Positions 42,948 through 52,490 of a stretch of 64,000 bases of DNA are shown here, piece after piece. Source of the stretch: Parvularcula sp. LCG005. Its GTDB lineage: Bacteria; Pseudomonadota; Alphaproteobacteria; Caulobacterales; Parvularculaceae. A model generated the notes under the pieces. The model did no database searches and had not been told where the DNA came from. It worked only from the letters and a program-made list of their open reading frames with translations. The position numbers and the translations under genes are program-made. The stretch is taken from contig NZ_CP136758.1 in the NCBI RefSeq assembly GCF_032930845.1, positions 2,309,001-2,373,000 on the forward strand, written 5' to 3'. Numbering within the stretch: the first letter of the stretch is position 1; each line of letters begins with the position of its first letter.

Positions 42948-44447
42948 GTGAATCAGACAAATCTCCTCGGAACATTCCAGGCACTCACCCTGCGTCAGCG
43001 CATCATCGCTGGCCTTTCAACCGTTGCAGTCATCGCCTGCGTTTGGGCCGCCGTCCTTATCGGTACCAAGGAAGGTGACGCCCTTCTGTTCGCTGGGCTC
43101 GACCCGCAGGTCGCAGGCGAAATCGCCACCGAGCTTGATGGCATGAGCGTCAATTATGACATTCGCGGTTCGGGCATTTACGTACCGACCAGCGAACGCG
43201 ATCGGCTGCGGCTGGAAATGGCCCGCCTCGGCCTCCCTGCCGTTTCTGGTGATGGGTACGAACTGCTGGACAGTCTGAACGGCTTCTCGACCACTGCTGA
43301 TATGTTCGACGCCGCCTATTGGCGCGCCAAGGAAGGCGAACTGACACGGACGATCATGGCCATGCCCGGCGTAAAATCGGCACGTGTTCATCTGGGTGTG
43401 ACCCGTTCATCGGCCTTCCGTCGCCAGATGGATGACAAATCCGCCTCCGTCACCGTCGTCTCCCCCGGCGGGCTGACCAAGGAACAGGCACGCTCCATTC
43501 AGTATCTGACGGCGCTTGCCGTTGCCAATCTGTCTCCTGAGCATGTCGCGGTGATCGACAGTGCACGAGGCGTGATCACTGGCCCCGGCGGTACTGCGGA
43601 CAATATGGGCAGCGATGTTGATGCCCGTACGGCCGAGCTTGAAAGCCGTCTGCAGCGCATGCTCGAAGCGCATGTCGGCTATGGCAATGCCCGCGTGACG
43701 GTCGCCATGGATATTGACCGTCAGCGTATGGCCCAAACCGAACGCCTGATTGATCCGGACACCCGTCAGATCGCCTCCCGCTCCCTGATGGAAGAGCGCG
43801 ACGTCGAAGACGTGACCGGCGGACCTGTCACAGTCGCCAGCAACCTGCCCGACGGCGATGTGGAAGCTGAGGATGAAAACCCGATCAAGCGCACCAAACG
43901 CAACGAACAGGTTGTCTACACCGGTACCGAAATCGAACGCGTCACCGAACAGGCTGCTGGGTCGATCCGCCGTCTCTCTGTCGCGGTCCTGATCAATGAG
44001 CGGTTCACGACAAACGAAGAAGGCGAGCTCGTCCCCCAGCCCCGCTCGGCCGAAGAGCTTGAAACGCTTGAAGCGCTGATTGGCAGTGCCGCGGGCATCG
44101 ACACGGAGCGCGGCGACTCCCTGACCCTTCGGACCCTGCCTTTCGACAGCCCCGCGGTCGACGAGATCGCAGCCCCGTCATTTGTCGATACATACGTCAT
44201 GCCGAATGCCGTGGACTCGGCGAAGCTGGTCTTCCTTGGACTGATGGCCATTGTGCTCGGCCTGTTTGTGGTCAAGCCCGCCCTTACCCCCAAGGCCCCT
44301 CCTGTCACCGAAGCCGAGATCGCATCCGAACAGCGTCAGCTGCCCGAGGATGCCGCCAGCCTTCTGACCATGCTGACCCAGGAAAACCCCAAAGACGCGG
44401 CGGCGATCCTCGACGCCTGGTTTGAAGACGAAGAACAGGCCGCCTGA
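42948..44447 (+). CDS. fliF: Flagellar MS-ring protein FliF
   Basis: MS-ring protein of 499 residues with membrane helices at about 20-40 and 425-445. LLFAGLDPQVAGEIATELDGMSVNYDI, RDRLRLEMARLGLP and RTIMAMPGVKSARVHLGVTRSS-type sequences are typical. The C-terminal tail PEDAASLLTMLTQENPKDAAAILDAWFED binds FliG. The start codon is GTG, preceded by AAGG. It leads the fliF-fliN-fliP-fliG unit. Confidence 0.96.
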   Translation: MNQTNLLGTFQALTLRQRIIAGLSTVAVIACVWAAVLIGTKEGDALLFAGLDPQVAGEIATELDGMSVNYDIRGSGIYVPTSERDRLRLEMARLGLPAVSGDGYELLDSLNGFSTTADMFDAAYWRAKEGELTRTIMAMPGVKSARVHLGVTRSSAFRRQMDDKSASVTVVSPGGLTKEQARSIQYLTALAVANLSPEHVAVIDSARGVITGPGGTADNMGSDVDARTAELESRLQRMLEAHVGYGNARVTVAMDIDRQRMAQTERLIDPDTRQIASRSLMEERDVEDVTGGPVTVASNLPDGDVEAEDENPIKRTKRNEQVVYTGTEIERVTEQAAGSIRRLSVAVLINERFTTNEEGELVPQPRSAEELETLEALIGSAAGIDTERGDSLTLRTLPFDSPAVDEIAAPSFVDTYVMPNAVDSAKLVFLGLMAIVLGLFVVKPALTPKAPPVTEAEIASEQRQLPEDAASLLTMLTQENPKDAAAILDAWFEDEEQAA

Positions 44448-44468
44448 TAACGCGGCCACGGAGCAACC

Positions 44469-44744
44469 ATGACTGAACTAGCAAAAAGCGGCCAACGCCC
44501 GACCCTCTACGAAGTTGAACTGCCGGTGACCATTGTGGTCGGCCGCACCACCCTGTCGCTCAACGATCTTGCGGACTGGAAACCGGACAGCGTCGTCTCC
44601 CTCGACGCCAAATCCGACCAGCCGCTGGAATTGTGCGTCAACGGAAAAGTGGTGGCGACCGGCGAATTGTGTGAAGGCGATCAGGGCCCTGATTCGTTGG
44701 CCATTCGCATTCTCGATATCAAACAGGACGCAGAAACAGCGTGA
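44469..44744 (+). CDS. fliN: Flagellar motor switch protein FliN (SpoA domain only)
   Basis: C-ring protein of 91 residues consisting of one SpoA domain: LPVTIVVGRTTLSLNDLADWKPDSVVSLD and LCVNGKVVATGELCEGDQG. This is the minimal FliN. It lies 21 bp after fliF and its stop overlaps the GTG of fliP. It should pair with the divergent FliM at 52565-53470. Confidence 0.9.
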   Translation: MTELAKSGQRPTLYEVELPVTIVVGRTTLSLNDLADWKPDSVVSLDAKSDQPLELCVNGKVVATGELCEGDQGPDSLAIRILDIKQDAETA

Positions 44745-45505
44745 AACGTCTAGCCTCCGCATTGATTGTTCTGGCGCTGGTTGGTGGGAGCGCTCTGGCG
44801 CAGACCGACCCGGCGGTCGATCCGGCGAATGCGGGGCAGATTGTCGATGCTCTGGGGATTGAAGGATCGTCTCTTCGCGGAGAGATGATCCCTCTTATCC
44901 TTCTTGTCTCTGTCCTCAGTCTCGCGCCGGGCATCATCATGATGATGACCTGCCTGCCACTGATGGTCATTGTCTTCTCGTTCCTGCGCCAGGCGATCGG
45001 CCTGCAGCAGTCGCCGCCCAGCATGATGATCATGTCGCTGTCGCTCTTCCTCACTTTCTTTGTGATGGAGCCTGTCTTCATGGATGCGTGGACCGCCGGC
45101 ATCGCGCCCTATCGCGAAGGCACCATCACCGAAGCGGATGCGTTCCAGCAGGTGATGATCCCGTTCCGTGGCTTCATGGAAATGCGTGTCGACCCGGCGA
45201 CGATCACGGCGCTGTCTGACAGTATTCCCGGTCGCTGGGACAATCCGGGTGCAGAAGGTGCACCCCTGTCCCTCCTGATACCGTCCTTCATGCTGTCTGA
45301 AATCAAGACAGCGTTTCAGATCGGTTTTGCCGTTTTCCTTCCCTTCCTCGCGATTGACCTCGTGGTGGCCGCCGTTCTGATGGCAATGGGGATGATGATG
45401 GTGCCCCCGGCAGTGGTCTCACTGCCCTTCAAACTAGCGTTTTTTGTCATGGCTGACGGCTGGACCAAGCTGACGGCCGCCCTGTTGCGAGGCTATGCAG
45501 GATGA
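44741..45505 (+). CDS. fliP: Flagellar export gate protein FliP
   Basis: Export-channel protein of 254 residues with a cleavable signal peptide (about 1-20) and four membrane helices. Hallmarks include PGIIMMMTCLPLMVIVFSFLRQAIGLQQSPPSMM-type sequence and MGMMMVPPAVVSLPFKLAFFVMADGW. The start is GTG, overlapping the fliN stop as GTGA. No fliO is seen upstream. Confidence 0.96.
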   Translation: MKRLASALIVLALVGGSALAQTDPAVDPANAGQIVDALGIEGSSLRGEMIPLILLVSVLSLAPGIIMMMTCLPLMVIVFSFLRQAIGLQQSPPSMMIMSLSLFLTFFVMEPVFMDAWTAGIAPYREGTITEADAFQQVMIPFRGFMEMRVDPATITALSDSIPGRWDNPGAEGAPLSLLIPSFMLSEIKTAFQIGFAVFLPFLAIDLVVAAVLMAMGMMMVPPAVVSLPFKLAFFVMADGWTKLTAALLRGYAG

Positions 45506-46614
45506 ATACCGAGGCAGCAAAAGTACCGTCCGGCCAACTGACCACAAGCGACCAGCAAAAGCAGCTCGCCCTCCCCTCCCGCACACCCGCGCAGAAGGCC
45601 GCGGCCGTGCTCGCGTTGCTTGAGCCCGATACGCTGCACGCTCTCGCGGGCAAACTGCCCGATCACCACAAAGAGCGCCTCGTCCATTCGCTCCGTGCCC
45701 TGCGCAGTGTGCCCCAGGATGAACAGCGCGCCATTGCCAAGGAATTCGCCCAGCGCCTCGCGCGGGAGCAGAAGGCCGTCCGCGGTGACGAAGAGACCAT
45801 CGACCGTGTCACCAACTCCCTCTTCCTTGAAGACATTGGCGAGGCGAAGACAGCGGATCTCTCCGAGCTGCTCAGCCAGATGAACACGGAAGAGACGATC
45901 TGGCAGAAAGTTGCCGGATTGCCGATGAAGAAGCTGACGGCGTTTTTTGAGAACAAGCCGGCCGCCATTCTGTCCATTGCCCTTCGCCAGCTGCCCGAGG
46001 AAACCGCGAGCGAACTGGCGGGCATTCTGGGCGTCGACATGGTCACCGATGGCATCGTCCAGATTGCGACGACGGGCGCGGTCAATCCGCTGGCGCTCGA
46101 AGCCGTTGAGGAGCTTGTCGAAAAGACCCTGCTGAACAAGGGGGATGACCTCGAAGAAGCGAGCGGCGGTGGCGGTCAGAATGCCGACAAGGTTGCGGGT
46201 CTTCTGAACCGCATGACGTCAAGCCGCCGGGAAACCGTTCTTGAAGCGCTACGCAGTGAACTGAGTGATGACGATCTTGCTGAGATCGCCGCCAAGGTTC
46301 TCAGCTTTGAAGCTATCGAATACCGCCTGCCCCGCAACGCCATTCCTGTGGTGTTCCGCGAATGTCCTGAGAAGGAGCTGCTGACAGCCGTCAAATATGC
46401 GCTCGACCAGAACAATTCCGTGGGCGAGTATCTGCTGCGCAATATCTCCCAGCGCCTCGCGGCCCAGTATCGCGAGACCATGGAGAGCATGGGCGAGATT
46501 CAGCAGGAAGTGGGCGAGAAAGCGCAATCGACCATCATCTGTCGTGTCCTCGAACTGGCAGAAGAAGAACGGGTCGTTCTTCTGGCCCCAGAGGATGATC
46601 CGACAGCATCATAA
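45502..46614 (+). CDS. fliG: Flagellar motor switch protein FliG (divergent)
   Basis: C-ring protein of 370 residues. The C-terminal domain aligns with enteric FliG: LLTAVKYALDQNNSVGEYLLRNISQRLAAQYRETMESMG-type sequence. The lysine (K264 in E. coli) and NISQR arginine (R281) remain, but positions D288, D289 and R297 read E, T and Q. The EHPQ motif of the middle domain is degenerate (ENKP). The start overlaps the fliP stop as ATGA. Linkage to FliP rather than directly to FliF is unusual. A terminator follows. Confidence 0.87.
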   Translation: MNTEAAKVPSGQLTTSDQQKQLALPSRTPAQKAAAVLALLEPDTLHALAGKLPDHHKERLVHSLRALRSVPQDEQRAIAKEFAQRLAREQKAVRGDEETIDRVTNSLFLEDIGEAKTADLSELLSQMNTEETIWQKVAGLPMKKLTAFFENKPAAILSIALRQLPEETASELAGILGVDMVTDGIVQIATTGAVNPLALEAVEELVEKTLLNKGDDLEEASGGGGQNADKVAGLLNRMTSSRRETVLEALRSELSDDDLAEIAAKVLSFEAIEYRLPRNAIPVVFRECPEKELLTAVKYALDQNNSVGEYLLRNISQRLAAQYRETMESMGEIQQEVGEKAQSTIICRVLELAEEERVVLLAPEDDPTAS

Positions 46615-46640
46615 GGCCCCTTCCCCGGAGCACAGCACAG

Positions 46641-46673
46641 ACAAAAAAGAGGCGGCCCTTGAGCCGCCTTTTT
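46641..46673. terminator. Bidirectional terminator between fliG and flgI
   Basis: AGGCGGC (46650-46656) pairs with GCCGCCT (46663-46669), flanked by six A on one side and five T on the other. It serves the converging fliG (+) and flgI (-) units. Confidence 0.88.
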
Positions 46674-46700
46674 CGTGTTGCCGTTTCGTTGGCAGGGTGA

Positions 46701-47801
46701 TTATTGCAGGATCAGGTCGGCGTGCAGCGCACCGGCAGCCTTCATGCTTTTCAGAATGTCGATGATCTCACGCGGCGTCACGCCCAGCGAATTCAGTGCC
46801 GTGACGAGATCCGACAGCGACACGGTGTCCTCTACCAGCGCGACATTACCCGTCGGGCCCTGATCAACTGAAATACTAGTCCGCGGCAGAACGGCCGTCC
46901 GCCCTTCCGAGAACGGACCTGGCTGTGATGCCGTCGGCGTTTCTGCGATGGCAATAGACAGATTGCCCTGGGCAATAGCGACGGCAGACAACCGAACTTC
47001 ATTCCCCAGCACAATCGTGCCCGAACGCTGATCAATCACAACACGCGCTGGCAGATCGGGTACGAGACTGACGGTTTCAATTTCACTCAGGACGCGGGCG
47101 GGATTGACGCCGGCATCGAACCGCAGACGGACGGTCCCCGGGTCAGTCATCAAAGCGGCACCCGGACCAAGCCGCGCATTCAGCGCATCTTCAATCCGCG
47201 ATGCAGTTGTAAAACTGGGTGTTTTCAATGCCAGATCAACGCTGGTCAGAGAGCCGAAGGCAAAATCGACTTCGCGCTCAACCCGCGCGCCGCCGGAAAT
47301 CGTGCCTGTCGTTGGCGTGCCTTGTGTAATACTGGCGGCGTCTCCCTCAGCGCGGAAACCGCTGATCAGAACGGGCCCTTGGGCCACGGCATAGACATCG
47401 CCATTGGCCGCGGTCATTGGCGTCATGACCAGCATGCCGCCGGTCAGGTCGGTGGCGTCGCCAATCGATGCGACGGTCACGTCAATCTGGGAGCCCGACC
47501 GTGCGAATGGTGGCAGTGAGGTGGTGACAAGCACCGCCGCTACGTTATCGGGCCGGAAATTCTCATCCTGAACGTTCACGCCCAGGCGCTGCAGCAGGCT
47601 GGCCAGCGCTTCCTCGGTATAGGGCGAATTCCGGATCGTGTCGCCCGTGCCGTTCAGACCGACGACAAGGCCGTACCCGATCAGATCGTTGCCCCTGACC
47701 CCCTCAACCGTCACAAGGTCCTTCAGACGCACCTCACCCGCTTGTACCGGCGAGAAGATCATCAAAAGCCCTGCAAGGGCGGCGATCAGTTTATGTGTCA
47801 C
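46701..47801 (-). CDS. flgI: Flagellar P-ring protein FlgI
   Basis: Periplasmic P-ring protein of 366 residues with a signal peptide ending near residue 21 (SPVQAG). VRLKDLVTVEGVRGNDLIGYGLVVGLNGTGDT-type opening, NVAAVLVTTSLPPFARSGSQIDVTVASIGDA and the C-terminal LVTALNSLGVTPREIIDILKSMKAAGALHADL match the family. It overlaps flgL by ATGA and is the last gene of flgE-flgK-flgL-flgI. Confidence 0.97.
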   Translation of the reverse strand: MTHKLIAALAGLLMIFSPVQAGEVRLKDLVTVEGVRGNDLIGYGLVVGLNGTGDTIRNSPYTEEALASLLQRLGVNVQDENFRPDNVAAVLVTTSLPPFARSGSQIDVTVASIGDATDLTGGMLVMTPMTAANGDVYAVAQGPVLISGFRAEGDAASITQGTPTTGTISGGARVEREVDFAFGSLTSVDLALKTPSFTTASRIEDALNARLGPGAALMTDPGTVRLRFDAGVNPARVLSEIETVSLVPDLPARVVIDQRSGTIVLGNEVRLSAVAIAQGNLSIAIAETPTASQPGPFSEGRTAVLPRTSISVDQGPTGNVALVEDTVSLSDLVTALNSLGVTPREIIDILKSMKAAGALHADLILQ

Positions 47802-48781
47802 CGAATGTAATCCGTAAACGTAAGCCGCGCCAATCGCGCCGTTACAGTATACGCTGCTTCGAGCTGCGCTTCTAGTGTCTGTACACGTGTTGCAGCCTCT
47901 AAAGCGTCCACACCGATCAAATTATCGCTTGTTTCGGTCAGGATAATCTTTTCCTGCGCATTGATGTCGAGATTTTCCTCGATCATGCGCTGCTGGCGGC
48001 CAATATCCGCCTGAAGAGCAACCACGGCGGACTCGCCGCGACCCAATTGCTGGACCGCCTGCTCCGCCCAGTCAAAGTCAACGCCGTCCGGAATGAATGC
48101 CAGACGGGCGAGGCCTTCAAGGGTGTCCTTGAACGCTTGATCATCGGCACGAATGCCGTAGTCCACGACCGAACCATTGGACAGCTCAACCGATGCGGCA
48201 AAACCGCTGCCGCCCTCGTAAATATCGGTTTCAAAGCCACCGCCTGGTGCGAAATAGTCCGCGATCGCCGTGTTGATCGTCGCCGCATCGGTCGCGCTGC
48301 CGATTGCCGCTTCCAGCCCTGCCAGCAGAGCTGCCGGCTTGGCCATGGCATCATTACTGACTTCATCGCCAGCAAACAGGCTGCGACCGCCGTGGCGCGT
48401 GTTCAGGAACGTCATGACCGCTTCGATGTTGGAGCGCGCAGTCGCTTGAGTCTGCGTACGACCGACCTCGCCGGTCTGCAGAAGGTTCTGCACCGCCTCC
48501 GTCGAAAATCCGTCGAGTACGGAGCGAACGGAATCAAGTGACACCGACGTCTGCGCGAGGCGATTTTCAGCCAGACCCAGACGGCCCTTGGCTGCATCAA
48601 TATCAACAAGCGCCTTGCTGACGAGATTGTACTCTCCGACCCGATCCGCGAGAGCACGCGAAGGGTTTGCCTTCTGGCCGGTTACCATCTCCGTCGAGGC
48701 CTGTGCCAGCTGTTCGCGGGCCAGGTTGACGACACGGTAGAACGAAGAAAGTCGGCCTGCATCAGGATATGTAGAAATCAT
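47798..48781 (-). CDS. flgL: Flagellar hook-filament junction protein FlgL
   Basis: Junction protein of 327 residues with flagellin-like ends: REQLAQASTEMVTGQKANPSRAL near the N-terminus and LEAATRVQTLEAQLEAAYTVTARLARLTFTDYI at the C-terminus. The ATG overlaps the flgK stop by one base. It joins the hook to the filament with FlgK. Confidence 0.93.
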   Translation of the reverse strand: MISTYPDAGRLSSFYRVVNLAREQLAQASTEMVTGQKANPSRALADRVGEYNLVSKALVDIDAAKGRLGLAENRLAQTSVSLDSVRSVLDGFSTEAVQNLLQTGEVGRTQTQATARSNIEAVMTFLNTRHGGRSLFAGDEVSNDAMAKPAALLAGLEAAIGSATDAATINTAIADYFAPGGGFETDIYEGGSGFAASVELSNGSVVDYGIRADDQAFKDTLEGLARLAFIPDGVDFDWAEQAVQQLGRGESAVVALQADIGRQQRMIEENLDINAQEKIILTETSDNLIGVDALEAATRVQTLEAQLEAAYTVTARLARLTFTDYIR

Positions 48782-50226
48782 CAGATAAGCCCCATCAGTT
48801 CATCAATCATCTGCCCGGCAATCTGGATGACGCGGGCATTTGCTGCGTATGCCTGTTCTATAAGGAGCAATTGTTGAAGTTCCGTATCCGTATCAACACC
48901 AGTGGCCGCAAATTCTGCTTCTGTTGCGGCTTCAGCACGCGTTGAAGCGAAAAGTGAAGATTCGGAATAATCACGTTCCTGGAAGCTGATGTTCGATGAC
49001 ATGTCCGCTGCCAGCTCGGATGCACTCCGTGTACCTGATGTTGCCAGCGCACCAATGGTCGTACGTTGACTTGTAAAGGCGCTGATATAGCGGTTCAGTT
49101 GATCGCCATTGCCTGTCGCGCCAGGAGATGTCGCGCCAATACCGTCCCGCAGACGATAGGTGGCCCCGCCTTTTTGCGGATCGACGGCAGCATTGATCTG
49201 CAGCGAGTTGGCGATACCCAGCGGCACACCGGTTGGCGGCGTCGTGGTGCCATCGGTGAAAAGACCTGATTGCCCAGCCGTCTTCGTCGGATCCACGGTA
49301 TCATCCGCAAACCGATTGATGAGATCTGTCGCCAGAGCGTCAAGCTGGTCCTGGAAATCAGGCAGAATTGTATCGCGGACTTCGAAGAGACCGGCGAGTT
49401 CACCGGACCGCGTCTGCTGGCCTGCGCCACCACCCGGCGTGATATCGACGCCATTGATGCTGAGACCAGAGAGCGGCGAACCAAGTGTCTGGGTGCGACC
49501 GACATTGCCCGCCGGCGTAAAGTCCAGATATTGGGCCCGTTCGGTCAGGAGGAAGGCACCGCCATCGGTAATCAAATTGATCCCGTTGTCGCGAATTTGC
49601 ATCGTGACCGGAATTTTCTCGTTGATCGAGTTCACCAGACGCTGACGCTCGTCGATAACTTCTGGTGTCGTCTTTGATGCCGGCAGCGCGTTCAGCTCTT
49701 CAAGGCGCTTCAAGGAGGCATTCACCTCTTCAACGGCCAGTCCGATCTGCCGGTCTGCTGTCGCGCGCTGCTGGTCTGCGGCCCGCGACATGTTTTGTAT
49801 ATTGGTGGCCAGAGCCCGTCCCTTGTCGACAACGCCGCGCAGAAGAAGATCGGATTCCGGTGTCGCCGCCGCATCGCGAAGGGCGTTCTCAAAGTTGGCA
49901 TAAAGGCTGAACAAGCCATTATCCGCACCGGGTTCGCCAACCAGTGTCATGAGTTTCTCGGCCGCCGATGCGCGGGTCGATGCAAACGAGCTGTCGGCAT
50001 CGAGACGCAGGCGTTCGGTCGTCAGAAATTCGTTCGTGACGTTGCTGATATTGGCAACGCGCACGCCGTTGATCGATGGACCGACGCGACGCTCTTCGAC
50101 GGTGACCACGCGACGCGTGTAACCATCCGTATTCGCATTCGCGATATTTTCCGCCGTGGCCCGAGCGCGGATGGATGCCGCGGTCAGGCCGGAAGTGGCG
50201 ATGGAGAGCGTGCTTGAGAAACTCAT
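48781..50226 (-). CDS. flgK: Flagellar hook-associated protein FlgK
   Basis: Hook-associated protein of 481 residues. The N-terminal rod-type motif AENIANANTDGYTRRVVTV (about 25-43) and the C-terminal QLLLIEQAYAANARVIQIAGQMIDELMGLI helix are FlgK hallmarks. It lies 7 bp after flgE and overlaps flgL by one base. Confidence 0.95.
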   Translation of the reverse strand: MSFSSTLSIATSGLTAASIRARATAENIANANTDGYTRRVVTVEERRVGPSINGVRVANISNVTNEFLTTERLRLDADSSFASTRASAAEKLMTLVGEPGADNGLFSLYANFENALRDAAATPESDLLLRGVVDKGRALATNIQNMSRAADQQRATADRQIGLAVEEVNASLKRLEELNALPASKTTPEVIDERQRLVNSINEKIPVTMQIRDNGINLITDGGAFLLTERAQYLDFTPAGNVGRTQTLGSPLSGLSINGVDITPGGGAGQQTRSGELAGLFEVRDTILPDFQDQLDALATDLINRFADDTVDPTKTAGQSGLFTDGTTTPPTGVPLGIANSLQINAAVDPQKGGATYRLRDGIGATSPGATGNGDQLNRYISAFTSQRTTIGALATSGTRSASELAADMSSNISFQERDYSESSLFASTRAEAATEAEFAATGVDTDTELQQLLLIEQAYAANARVIQIAGQMIDELMGLI

Positions 50227-50233
50227 GTTTTAA

Positions 50234-51535
50234 TCACCGAATGATGTTGGCGGTCTCTTGGAGAATTTCATCAACGGTCTGAATAATCTTCGCGTTGGAT
50301 GAATAGGCGCGCTGGGTCTCGATCAGGCTGGTCAGCTCTGATGCGATGTCCGTGGTGGATTCCATAAGGGCAAAGCCTTGAATTTCACCAACAGGGCCGT
50401 CACCGGCATCCCAGAAGTACACGTCGCCACTTGACTGGCTCAGACGATAGGACTGGGAATTCGCTGCGAGAAGACCGTTGGGGTTCGGAACGTCAGCGAC
50501 AGGGATCTTGTAGATCGTCCGGCGGTAGCCAGTGTCATAAATGGCCTGAACATTGCCGCCCGCATCGACTTCAACGGTCGACAGGTTGCCGACAGCGGAG
50601 CCGTCTTTAGTCAGGTTGTAAGGCGCAAAGTCATTGGCATACTGCGTAATACCGGCGCGGTCATTTGGACGACCAACGAACACCTGAACCGGACCGCTTG
50701 GCAGATCGACAGTGATCTCACCTGTCTCGTCGCTATAGGTCAGGTTGTTGGTGACGTTGTTGATTGCACCGCCATTGGACTGGGTATCGAGGAAGTCAAC
50801 GTCGAAGCTGGAGACGCTGACTGGTGTACCAGTCGAGTTGTCAAACAGCTCAACATTCCAGGTATTGGATGGCGAACCGGAAGCCGGCACCGTCGGCGTG
50901 AAAACACCGGTCATTGTCTGTGAGCGACCAAAATTGTCGAAATATTCGATCGACAGCTCATAGGTCGCACCAGAACCATCGGCGCTCGTCGCATCGGCTG
51001 GCAGGTTGACGCCAAGGCCGATATTCTGGGTCGGCGTTGATTCATATTGAGATACGTTGACGCGAACAGCCTCAAGATCAGCACCGCCCTGGCGGGAGAT
51101 CGAGCCCAGTGCGCCTGTCCCATCGACGGGCCAGCCCATCAGGAACAGACCGCTTGGGGTCCGCAGATAGCCATTCTCATCGGCGCTGAAGGAACCGGTA
51201 GAGGTCAGCAGCAGCTCACGATTGGTGGCCTGAGGATCAGCACCCGCACGATCCGTGACGGGGAGGAAGCCTTGACCGGCGACGGCAATATCCGTCGCGT
51301 TGCCGGTGGAGACGAGCGAGCCTTCTTCATCGACCTGAGTGTAGGATTGAACGCGAACACCGCCGGCCGAATAAGAATTCGTGGTGCTTTTGATGACCAT
51401 GGACTGGAAGTCCGTGACCTTGCGTTTGTAACCGTAAGTATCTGAATTCGCGATGTTATCCGCGATAGTGCCGAGCCGGGCCGAATTGGCCGACAGGCCC
51501 ATCACGCCAGCATTCAGAGAAGAAGATATCGTCAT
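50234..51535 (-). CDS. flgE: Flagellar hook protein FlgE
   Basis: Hook subunit of 433 residues. TIADNIANSDTYGYKRKVTDFQSM at the N-terminus, AVAGQGFLPVTDRAG at about 85 and the C-terminal TDIASELTSLIETQRAYSSNAKIIQTVDEIL helix identify it. It leads flgE-flgK-flgL-flgI. In the 90-bp upstream gap a GTTAA-N8-TTAAG element (51587-51604) resembles the one before motA. Confidence 0.95.
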   Translation of the reverse strand: MTISSSLNAGVMGLSANSARLGTIADNIANSDTYGYKRKVTDFQSMVIKSTTNSYSAGGVRVQSYTQVDEEGSLVSTGNATDIAVAGQGFLPVTDRAGADPQATNRELLLTSTGSFSADENGYLRTPSGLFLMGWPVDGTGALGSISRQGGADLEAVRVNVSQYESTPTQNIGLGVNLPADATSADGSGATYELSIEYFDNFGRSQTMTGVFTPTVPASGSPSNTWNVELFDNSTGTPVSVSSFDVDFLDTQSNGGAINNVTNNLTYSDETGEITVDLPSGPVQVFVGRPNDRAGITQYANDFAPYNLTKDGSAVGNLSTVEVDAGGNVQAIYDTGYRRTIYKIPVADVPNPNGLLAANSQSYRLSQSSGDVYFWDAGDGPVGEIQGFALMESTTDIASELTSLIETQRAYSSNAKIIQTVDEILQETANIIR

Positions 51536-51610
51536 ACGAGCGCTCCTGCATTGTAAACGTCTTGGAGCGATGATGACGAAACTCGGTTAATGCATCCTTA
51601 TAAGAAGGCT

Positions 51611-51634
51611 AAAACCTGAGATAAATTATCTCAG
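51611..51634 (-). terminator. Terminator overlapping the motB stop codon
   Basis: CTGAGATA (51616-51623) and TATCTCAG (51627-51634) form an 8-bp stem with loop AAT; GTTTTAG follows on the minus strand. The stem contains the motB stop codon. It separates motB from flgE. Confidence 0.7.
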
Positions 51635-52456
51635 TTGGCTTGGCGTATCGTTTATTGATGCCGAACTGGTCGCGCGCGCTTTCGACGGATCGAGCAGAAC
51701 AATGGCAATGCGGCGGTTGATCGGGTCATTTGGTCCCTCGCCGATCGGCTCACGGTCGGCCCGACCGGACACTTCCCTGATCTTGCGCGGCATGACTCCG
51801 GCTGCGATCAGCATCCGTCTCGCCGTATTGGCGCGATCAGCGGACAGCTCCCAGTTCGTGTAGCCCTGATTATTCGCATAGGCGACGCCATCGGTGTGCC
51901 CCGTAATCTTGATCGCGGCACCGGTCTTCTCGACCGCAATTGCTGTGGCGGCGATAAGCTTGTTGAGGTCATCAGAAGCCATTGCCGACCCGGTCCCAAA
52001 CAAGGGCTTGCCCGCGACATCGACGAGCTCGATCAATGTGCCTTCTTCTGTCTCGGTGACGCGGACGCGGCCTTCGGCATCCGTAATGCCCGCCTGTTCT
52101 GCAATCTTCGCGATTTCCGCCTTCAGGTCTTCGGTCGCGGGAATGACGGTATCCTGACGGATCGCCAAATAGTCATTCGACTGCGAGAAATTTTCCTCCG
52201 TCAGAACACTGTCGCCGTTCAGGGCATCGGTTCCGCCACCGGAAACGGCGGCGATCGGAATGGATGGATTGAAATAGTCGGCCAGACCTTTGCGTTGCTC
52301 TTCGGTCGTGGCATTCAGCAGCCACATGAGCAGGAAGAACGCCATCATGGCGGTCACGAAGTCGGCATAGGCGACTTTCCAGGCGCCGCCATGGTGGCCG
52401 GCGGCCTTGATGACCTTTTTCCGTTTGATGATGATCGGTGCTTGATTAGCCGACAT
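51626..52456 (-). CDS. motB: Flagellar motor stator protein MotB
   Basis: Stator protein of 276 residues. A single membrane helix (about 27-48) contains the proton-carrying aspartate D32 in YADFVTAMMAFFLLMWLL. A plug region follows (about 52-65), then a C-terminal OmpA/peptidoglycan-binding domain with ITGHTDG, SADRANTARRMLIAAG and GRADREP. The pattern is that of a proton-driven motor. It is encoded apart from motA, divergent from fliM. Confidence 0.95.
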   Translation of the reverse strand: MSANQAPIIIKRKKVIKAAGHHGGAWKVAYADFVTAMMAFFLLMWLLNATTEEQRKGLADYFNPSIPIAAVSGGGTDALNGDSVLTEENFSQSNDYLAIRQDTVIPATEDLKAEIAKIAEQAGITDAEGRVRVTETEEGTLIELVDVAGKPLFGTGSAMASDDLNKLIAATAIAVEKTGAAIKITGHTDGVAYANNQGYTNWELSADRANTARRMLIAAGVMPRKIREVSGRADREPIGEGPNDPINRRIAIVLLDPSKARATSSASINDTPSQLR

Positions 52457-52490
52457 GGTTAGCGTCCCAAAAACTTTTTACGCGGTAATC

